Source: JACZST01 sp964195155
GTDB lineage: Bacteria > Actinomycetota > Acidimicrobiia > Spongiisociales > UBA5794
NCBI GenBank assembly: GCA_964195155.1
Contig: CAXMOP010000021.1
Location: forward strand, 8,252-72,251
Direction: 5' to 3'
DNA: 64,000 bases
The position numbers were made by a program, and so were the translations under genes. Below, piece by piece: positions 58,852 through 64,000 of this stretch (the first letter of the stretch is position 1; each line of letters starts with the position of its first letter). The notes below the pieces were generated by a model, which worked only from the letters and a program-made list of their open reading frames with translations, ran no database searches and had not been told where the DNA came from.

Positions 58852-59952
58852 CTACCCGACCGACCGATGAACCTCGCCGCGGCGCAAAACCTTCCAGTCG
58901 CCTCGCCACGAGCGGTTCGCCCGCCAAAACACCCACGAGGCGAGCCCTACGGCAATCGGGGGCAGGAAGGTAAGCGCCCGGTACAGGAGCACGCCCGCAG
59001 CGAGCAGCGCCTGGTCCGCCCCTGCCCCCCAGCCGAGGGTCAGCAGCCCAATGAATCCAAGGTCGACCAGCCCGAGTCCCCCGGGACTGATGGGGATCGC
59101 CACCAGGAGGCGGCCGAGTGAGACCGCGAGGATGACCCAGGCAGTCGACACATCATCTTCGGACACCCCGACCGCCCGGAGCGACGCCAAGAAGAGCAGG
59201 ACCATCGCCGCGTGGTTCAGCAGCGATGCCAGCGTGATGACCTTCCACCGCTCCCCCGCAACCGAGGTGACGTTGACCCGAAACTGGAGGGTTGCAGCAA
59301 CCACGTCGACCGGGCCCCGATTGATCCAGCCGAGTGCGGTGTTGGTGACCGAGTCGAGGCGGCCACCAAACCGGCGAGCGGTCGTCTCGGAGCGCAGCAC
59401 GACGATGAGGACCCACACCGTGGCTCCGACAATGGCTATGCCAACCAGCGACACCGCCCACATCCACCAGGCGGCGTCACCGCTGAGGGCGATCAGCGCC
59501 ACCGCAAGTACCGGAACGGCCATGCGGGTGAGCTGATCCCAGACCCCGGCCGTCACCAGACCGCTCGTGACTGCCGAAGGAGTGAATCCCCACGACATGA
59601 ACATGACGTACTGCAACGGAAGTGCGATGGCGCCGCCGGCGGGGATCGAGTTGTTGATGGCGGTGCCGGTCGTCTGCACCACGAATCCTTCAACAAAGCG
59701 CAGCGTCGGAAGTGTTGTCATGAGGACGAAGACATAGGCGACGAGGAACCAGACGGCCAGTGCGCCGAGCAGGATCCAGTGGCCCGCTGCGATACCCGCG
59801 ATGTGGTCGAGGACCTGGTCGTAGTCGGCGATCTGGGGTATGACGAAACCGAACACGACCACCACGACCGCAGCCGTGATCGCGAAGCTTGCCAGCCGCT
59901 GCCACCATGGCCTGTTTGGAGACTCGGGCACCGCGCCGGCATGGTTGGTCAT
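58852..59952 (-). CDS. flippase-like/LPG synthase-TM family membrane protein
   Basis: The protein has 366 aa with about eight membrane segments and the family pattern TTGTAINNSIPAGGAIALPLQY and ISPGGLGLVDLGFIGLL. It belongs to the UPF0104 group (lysylphosphatidylglycerol synthetase membrane region, flippase-like) without the synthetase domain. It should act on lipids or lipid-linked sugars. The ATG at 59952 is preferred. It lies 22 bp downstream of the SDR gene on the same strand. Confidence 0.82.
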   Translation of the reverse strand: MTNHAGAVPESPNRPWWQRLASFAITAAVVVVVFGFVIPQIADYDQVLDHIAGIAAGHWILLGALAVWFLVAYVFVLMTTLPTLRFVEGFVVQTTGTAINNSIPAGGAIALPLQYVMFMSWGFTPSAVTSGLVTAGVWDQLTRMAVPVLAVALIALSGDAAWWMWAVSLVGIAIVGATVWVLIVVLRSETTARRFGGRLDSVTNTALGWINRGPVDVVAATLQFRVNVTSVAGERWKVITLASLLNHAAMVLLFLASLRAVGVSEDDVSTAWVILAVSLGRLLVAIPISPGGLGLVDLGFIGLLTLGWGAGADQALLAAGVLLYRALTFLPPIAVGLASWVFWRANRSWRGDWKVLRRGEVHRSVG

Positions 59953-59974
59953 TGCGGGGAACGCAAGCCAGGCA

Positions 59975-60826
59975 TCAGAATCTGCAGCCGACGGCTGCCT
60001 CGCTGAGAGTCCACAACCGCGCAGCCAGCTCCTCGTCCCTAGCGAGCGCACTGGGGTCGGTGACCTGCGAGCTGGACAGGTAGGAGCCGTCGTGCTGCTC
60101 GAGTCGCGGATCGGTTGCCGCGTACACGGTGGTCGCCGCCCCTTGCACCGGGGTCAGCATTCGATGGCTCATCAGCTTCCAGGCAAGGCCGGCAAGCATC
60201 GTGTCGCCGTCCTGAGCGATCCGAGTGGCCACGACGCCGGGATGGAGCGAGAACGAGGTTACGCCGGTTCCCGCCAAGCGCCGTGCAAGCTCGGCGCCGA
60301 AGAGCACGTTGGCGAGCTTGGAACGGGCGTAGGTCCGAAATCCCCGGTACAGGCCACCCGCCGGCTCGAGTTCGACGCGGTCGGCGGAATAGTGAGCGGC
60401 AGATGCCACGGTGATCACGCGTGCCGGTTCGGATTTCACGAGGTGGTTGCGCAACAAGCAGGTGAGGTGGAAGTGGCCAAGATGGTTGACCCGAATGGTC
60501 ATCTCGAACCCGTCGGTGGATATCGCCTTCCTGCCAAGCATGACGCCTGCGTTGTTGATCAGCACTCCGAGGTCAGCCGTGGTCGCCAGGAATTGCTCGG
60601 CGAAGGCCTGCGTCGATGATGGGTCCGAGAGGTCGAGGGTCATCGCCCGCACCGTTCTACCAGCGCGTGCGGTGAGCTCTTGGGCGACCTTGGCGCCAAC
60701 CGCCGGATCCCGGGCGGTAATCACCACATCCGCGCCCCGCTCTGCCAAGGCAGCTGCGCTCGCCCTGCCGATTCCCGATGTGGCACCGGTGACGAGGACG
60801 GAGCGATCCTCAATGTTCCATGGCAT
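59975..60826 (-). CDS. short-chain dehydrogenase/reductase (retinol-dehydrogenase-like)
   Basis: The protein has 283 aa. Rossmann TGATSGIGRA, NNAGVM, and the catalytic Ser-Tyr-Lys with YARSKLANVLF. The segment after the active site (LHPGVVATRI) is typical of the WWOX/RDH-like SDR subfamily. It uses NADP(H) or NAD(H); ARD after the first strands suggests NADP. Substrate unknown. First gene of a likely two-gene unit with the flippase-like gene. Confidence 0.9.
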   Translation of the reverse strand: MPWNIEDRSVLVTGATSGIGRASAAALAERGADVVITARDPAVGAKVAQELTARAGRTVRAMTLDLSDPSSTQAFAEQFLATTADLGVLINNAGVMLGRKAISTDGFEMTIRVNHLGHFHLTCLLRNHLVKSEPARVITVASAAHYSADRVELEPAGGLYRGFRTYARSKLANVLFGAELARRLAGTGVTSFSLHPGVVATRIAQDGDTMLAGLAWKLMSHRMLTPVQGAATTVYAATDPRLEQHDGSYLSSSQVTDPSALARDEELAARLWTLSEAAVGCRF

Positions 60827-60908
60827 TCCGACGACGCTACCGGAACGATTCTCATACGGTCCTCACGCGCTGTAGGGGTTCGGCGTCGTATCGTTTCAGG
60901 AGATCGCC

Positions 60909-61586
60909 ATGGACAGAGTGCTCATCGTCGAAGACGACCCGGATGTTCGCGCCGCGCTGACGCGCGCCCTCTCCTTCGAGGGCTATGAGGTCGATACCGC
61001 CACCGACGGTGGGAAGGCCTTGGCGATGGTCGACGAAGAGGAGCCGGACGCCATCATCCTCGACGTCATGATGCCGTTCGTCGATGGGCTGGAGACGGCC
61101 CGCATGTTGCGGTCCCACGGCTACACGACACCGATCCTCATGCTCACGGCGCGGGGCGAGGTAGGCGATCGGGTCGATGGGCTCGACGCCGGAGCCGACG
61201 ACTACCTGACCAAGCCGTTCGCACTCGAGGAGCTGCTGGCACGGCTGCGGGCGCTCCTGCGCAGGGCGCACCATGAGGTGAGCGAGGTCATGACCGATGC
61301 AGGCATCGAGATGAACCTCGGCACGCGCGAGGTGGCAAGAGATGGCGAGCCGCTCACGCTCACCAAGACCGAATTCGACCTGCTGGAGGCGCTGATGCGC
61401 GACGCAGGCAAGGTGGTGTCGCGGAGCCAGTTGTACAACGAGGTGTGGGGCATCGATTTCGAGACGTCGTCGAACTCCCTCGACGTCTACATCGGCTACT
61501 TGCGCCGCAAGACCGAGGAGGACGGGAAGCCCCGGGTGGTCCATACGGTCAGAGGCGTTGGCTACGTCTTTCGAGAAGACCGATGA
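60909..61586 (+). CDS. OmpR-family response regulator (MprA-like)
   Basis: The protein has 225 aa. The receiver domain has EDDPDVR, phospho-Asp in IILDVMMPFVDG, and TKPFAL. The winged helix shows LTLTKTEFDLLEALM and VVHTVRGVGYVFRE. AGGAG lies 7 bp before the ATG. It overlaps the kinase gene by 4 bp. MprA/TcrX-type regulators of actinobacteria respond to envelope stress; this parallel is by sequence likeness only. Confidence 0.93.
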   Translation: MDRVLIVEDDPDVRAALTRALSFEGYEVDTATDGGKALAMVDEEEPDAIILDVMMPFVDGLETARMLRSHGYTTPILMLTARGEVGDRVDGLDAGADDYLTKPFALEELLARLRALLRRAHHEVSEVMTDAGIEMNLGTREVARDGEPLTLTKTEFDLLEALMRDAGKVVSRSQLYNEVWGIDFETSSNSLDVYIGYLRRKTEEDGKPRVVHTVRGVGYVFREDR

Positions 61587-62923
61587 GCCTACGGGCCAGA
61601 ATCGCCACGGTGGCCGCCGCCGCGGTGGCTCTTGCCGTTATCGCCGTATCGGTCAGCGCGTTCCTGGCGGCACGAATCGAGCTCCGGGCAGAGGTCGACT
61701 CGGGCCTGCTGGAACGGACCATGATCGTGGAGGAGGCGGTCGAGGAATTCGAACAGATCACCGGCGATCGACCGTTCCGTCTCCCTCCGGGAATTCTCGG
61801 CAACGTCCGCAGCGATTTCGACGTCGTCTACTACCAGCTGAACCTGCCCAACGGGAGAGTGATCGTTCCGCAGGGCCAGCCGGCACTTCCCGCCGTTGAT
61901 GCCCGGTCCATGCTGGATGGAGCGGTGCTGAGCGATGAGACCGTTGACGGAGTCCACGTGCGCATGGCCTCGGTCGATGCCGGGCGCCTCGGCGTCGTAC
62001 AGATCGCCAGACCGCTCACCGAGGTCGACGCAACGCTGTCCGGGCTCGCCGTGATTCTCCTTGCGATTGGAGTGATCGGCACCCTGCTCGCCGGCGTCAT
62101 CGGCCTGCTCATCGCCAGAAGCGCGCTGAAGCCGATCGGCCATCTGACCGCCGCCGCCGAGCACGTTGCCGAAACGCGAGATCTCGGCTCACGAATCGAG
62201 ATCGCGTCCAAAGACGAGGTCGGCAGCCTGGCCGGAAGCTTCAACGCCATGCTGGCAGCGCTCGACGAGTCGCGGTCCCAGCAGCGCCGCCTGGTTCGCG
62301 ATGCCGGCCACGAACTGCGCACACCCCTCACGGCGCTGCGCACCAACATCGAGCTACTGGCAAAGTCGGACCAGCTCGGCGACGAAGTGAGAAACGAGCT
62401 GGTTGCTGCCGCCAATGCCGAGGTCATCGATCTGTCCGCCCTGGTGACCGAGATCGTCGACCTGGCGTCCGACCGGTACGCCGAGCTCCCCATCGAGCGT
62501 GTCGCACTAGAAGACGTCGTTGAGGTGTCGGTGACGAAGGCTCGCCGGCGCGGCGAATCCGACATCACCCTGACAAGGACAACCTCGCCCGTCATGGGTA
62601 GACCGGCGGCACTGGAGCGGGCCGTAGACAACCTCCTCGACAATGCCCACAAGTGGAACGATCCCTCCAAGCCGATAGAGGTCGAGGTCAGCGACGGTCG
62701 CGTCAGCGTGCGCGACCACGGCCCCGGGATTCCCACCGAGGAGCGCGAACTGGTCTTTGACCGCTTCTACCGCTCCGTGGTGGCGAGGTCCACACCGGGG
62801 TCGGGTCTCGGGCTGTCGATCGTCAAGCAGATTGCCGAGGACCACGGTGGCGAGGTCTTTGTTGAATCCGCGGCAGGTGGCGGCGCCATCGTCGGGTTCC
62901 ATGTCCCCGTCGCGGGCCGCTGA
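61583..62923 (+). CDS. sensor histidine kinase (MprB-like)
   Basis: The protein has 446 aa. Two membrane helices (residues ~5-28 and ~155-185) flank an extracytoplasmic domain of about 125 residues. HAMP, then H box RDAGHELRTPLTALRTN, N box NLLDNAHKWNDP, G1 DHGPGIP and G2 GSGLGLSIVKQ. The layout is that of MprB-type kinases. Its likely target includes the secreted protein gene 80 bp downstream. Confidence 0.93.
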   Translation: MSLRARIATVAAAAVALAVIAVSVSAFLAARIELRAEVDSGLLERTMIVEEAVEEFEQITGDRPFRLPPGILGNVRSDFDVVYYQLNLPNGRVIVPQGQPALPAVDARSMLDGAVLSDETVDGVHVRMASVDAGRLGVVQIARPLTEVDATLSGLAVILLAIGVIGTLLAGVIGLLIARSALKPIGHLTAAAEHVAETRDLGSRIEIASKDEVGSLAGSFNAMLAALDESRSQQRRLVRDAGHELRTPLTALRTNIELLAKSDQLGDEVRNELVAAANAEVIDLSALVTEIVDLASDRYAELPIERVALEDVVEVSVTKARRRGESDITLTRTTSPVMGRPAALERAVDNLLDNAHKWNDPSKPIEVEVSDGRVSVRDHGPGIPTEERELVFDRFYRSVVARSTPGSGLGLSIVKQIAEDHGGEVFVESAAGGGAIVGFHVPVAGR

Positions 62924-63002
62924 AGGGCTCTCAGTCGATTCTTAACCGGCGCTCAGGCTGCCGTCATCACCGCCTCCGATACTGAGTGGGAAAGGAGGTT
63001 CC

Positions 63003-63545
63003 GTGAGAACCATCATTACCGCAGTCATAGCCGCCGTCGTCATCGCTGCCGGCGCATTTGCCGCCACCGCAGTTGTTGCAGGCCAGGCGACGGCTCAAGA
63101 GTCGGACGAGCCGGCCATCGACCAGCAGCACGTGAAACGACATCGAGGGGCGATTCTCGAAGAGACGCTGTCCGAGCTGGTCGCAGCCGGCACGATCACC
63201 CAGGCCCAGGCCGATGCGATCACCGAGGCGTTGGCCGCGAAGGCCGAGGAGTACCAGGAAGAGCGCCAGCAGCGCCGCGAAGACCGCCAGGAGCGCCGAG
63301 CACAATTCCGCTCCTACCTCGAGGATGGCGTCGTCGACGGCGATGAGCTCGCCGAGTTCCTCTCCGGTCTGCCGGACGACCATTGGCTCAAAGATCCGAA
63401 CGGCCCGGCGGCCCCGTACCTCGAGGACGGTCAGCTCACCACCGACGAGCTACGCCGGCTTCGAGAGGGATTCCGCAGGCACCACGGTGGAGCGGAGGGT
63501 GACGCCTTGGCCCCTGCTGCGGAACCGACGGGCGCTCAGATCTAG
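63003..63545 (+). CDS. secreted charged protein with repeated short motifs
   Basis: The protein has 180 aa. A signal peptide (TAVIAAVVIAAGAFAATAVV) is followed by a helical region with LVAAGTITQAQADAITEAL and a Glu/Arg/Gln-rich coil. Then come two related units YLEDGVVDGDELAEFL and YLEDGQLTTDELRRLR. GTG start with a perfect AAAGGAGG upstream, so it is probably well translated. It follows the two-component genes and may be their target. The family is not recognised; similar xxGxITxxQAD repeats occur in other actinobacterial secreted proteins. Confidence 0.75.
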   Translation: MRTIITAVIAAVVIAAGAFAATAVVAGQATAQESDEPAIDQQHVKRHRGAILEETLSELVAAGTITQAQADAITEALAAKAEEYQEERQQRREDRQERRAQFRSYLEDGVVDGDELAEFLSGLPDDHWLKDPNGPAAPYLEDGQLTTDELRRLREGFRRHHGGAEGDALAPAAEPTGAQI

Positions 63546-63607
63546 GAGATCACGAGGAAGTAACCAAGCCGGGTAGTCCTCCCCTACACAGCAGCTACTT
63601 CCTCTCA

Positions 63608-63640
63608 GGGTCCCGCGGTCTTTCCCACCGCGGGGCCCTT
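63608..63640 (+). terminator. hairpin terminator after the secreted protein gene
   Basis: An 11-bp stem GGGTCCCGCGG / CCGCGGGGCCC (one G-U pair) with a 9-nt loop, followed by TT. Only a short T-run. Confidence 0.65.
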
Positions 63641-63689
63641 CCGCGTCGATAGCCACTCAGCTGCTCGCGCTTGATCCAGCTCACCACAC

Positions 63690-63800
63690 CTTTGACCCCC
63701 CTCCCCTCCCTCCGTGTCATGGTCCATAGATCGAGACGACACTGTGAGTGATAGGGACTCGATCTATGGACCATGATCGGGACTACCCCCTGAGGGGGGA
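63690..63800. repeat. B6: family-B unit interrupted by an 18-bp inverted repeat (F)
   Basis: The outer parts TTTGACCCCCCTCCC and ACCCCCTGAGGGGGGAGC match a B unit. Its usual CCGCC/GGCGG centre is replaced by the perfect inverted repeat CATGGTCCATAGATCGAG at 63718-63735 and 63758-63775 (22-nt loop). Confidence 0.8.
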
Positions 63801-63852
63801 GCGAAGAGAGGTCCGCGGCCGGGGTCCGGTCCCTCCCCTTTCGCTTTCGGGG

Positions 63853-64000
63853 GAGGTGCCGAGCGGAGAGAGGCTATTTCTTTGCCTCCCCCTCAGGGGG
63901 AGGTGCCGAGCGGAGAGAGGCTATTTCTTTGCCTCCCCCTCAGGGGGAGGTGCCGAGCGGAGAGAGGCTATTTCTTTGCCTCCCCCTCAGGGGGAGGTGC
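63853..64000. repeat. 47-bp tandem repeat derived from family B
   Basis: Units starting GAGGTGCCGAGCGGAGAGAG begin at 63853, 63900, 63947 and 63994, so the array has three full copies and runs past the window end. Each holds the palindrome CCTCCCCCTCAGGGGGAGG. There are no unique spacers, so it is not CRISPR. Confidence 0.9.

Noticed and set aside
63853..64000. CRISPR-like regular array
   Set aside because: The repeats are contiguous 47-bp units with identical sequence and no unique spacers; no cas genes are nearby.

Overview
The window is high-GC, gene-dense bacterial DNA whose content points to an actinomycete, possibly an uncultured Acidimicrobiia-like lineage (low confidence at class level). 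Supporting signs are three LLM-type F420-dependent oxidoreductases and a Ddn-type deazaflavin protein, a DivIVA-domain protein, a very large NAD-glutamate dehydrogenase, a SfLAP/GAP-family exporter, a perfect actinobacterial LexA box and frequent GTG/TTG starts. I see no rRNA, tRNA, phage, IS transposase or CRISPR array.

Layout. 1-3.2 kb: a heterodimeric ABC exporter, first subunit cut by the window edge. 3.2-8 kb (minus): an APC permease fused to USP domains and two MFS transporters. 8.07-9.14 kb: an AhpD-like gene with an in-frame TGA at the second cysteine of its CxxC motif, a candidate selenoprotein. 9.3-12.4 kb: PadR plus membrane partner, a Nfu_N/HEAT protein, and an RRM protein with an IF-1 paralogue. 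12.4-20.5 kb: lipoproteins, a gene frameshifted by a decamer repeat, an LLM enzyme, a decayed patch with a dprA remnant, a GAP exporter, a sulfatase and a class III cyclase. 20.7-25.3 kb: a TGS GTPase, small membrane proteins, a Ddn-like protein and tandem DUF805 genes. 25.4-34 kb: Lon, RmuC, ArsM/ArsR, a PpiC-type lipoprotein, a thioesterase, and an MBL-fold/cNMP-binding pair. 34-45 kb: LLM enzymes, an SOS-boxed UvrD-like helicase, a hydrolase, a lipoprotein/two-component operon, a HisA-like protein with a methyltransferase, and a USP. 45-49.8 kb: the NAD-GDH. 49.9-54.2 kb: the paaABCDE phenylacetyl-CoA epoxidase operon with a TetR regulator and a perfect palindromic operator. 54.3-63.5 kb: DUF427, DivIVA-domain, DoxX, ComB-like, Yip1-like, flippase-like and SDR genes, and a two-component system followed by a secreted protein.

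The most unusual large-scale feature is the density of intergenic repeats. At least six families occur here. (A) is a ~115-bp MITE-like element with ~19-bp terminal inverted repeats that often supplies the stop codon of the adjacent gene. (S) and (D) are hairpins whose arms are themselves 7-8-bp tandem repeats. (C) is a palindrome sitting 0-5 bp after stop codons. (B) is a GC-rich multi-hairpin unit. (E) is a ~75-bp element found at gene 5' sides and once apparently inside a coding sequence. (F) is an 18-bp inverted repeat nested in a B unit. A, C, S and D favour gene 3' ends and E favours 5' sides.

Functionally the window combines aromatic catabolism (Paa), F420 redox chemistry, amino-acid catabolism, arsenic methylation, proteostasis (Lon, PPIase) and several signal-transduction modules. 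All functions are read from motifs and family knowledge; no database search was run.
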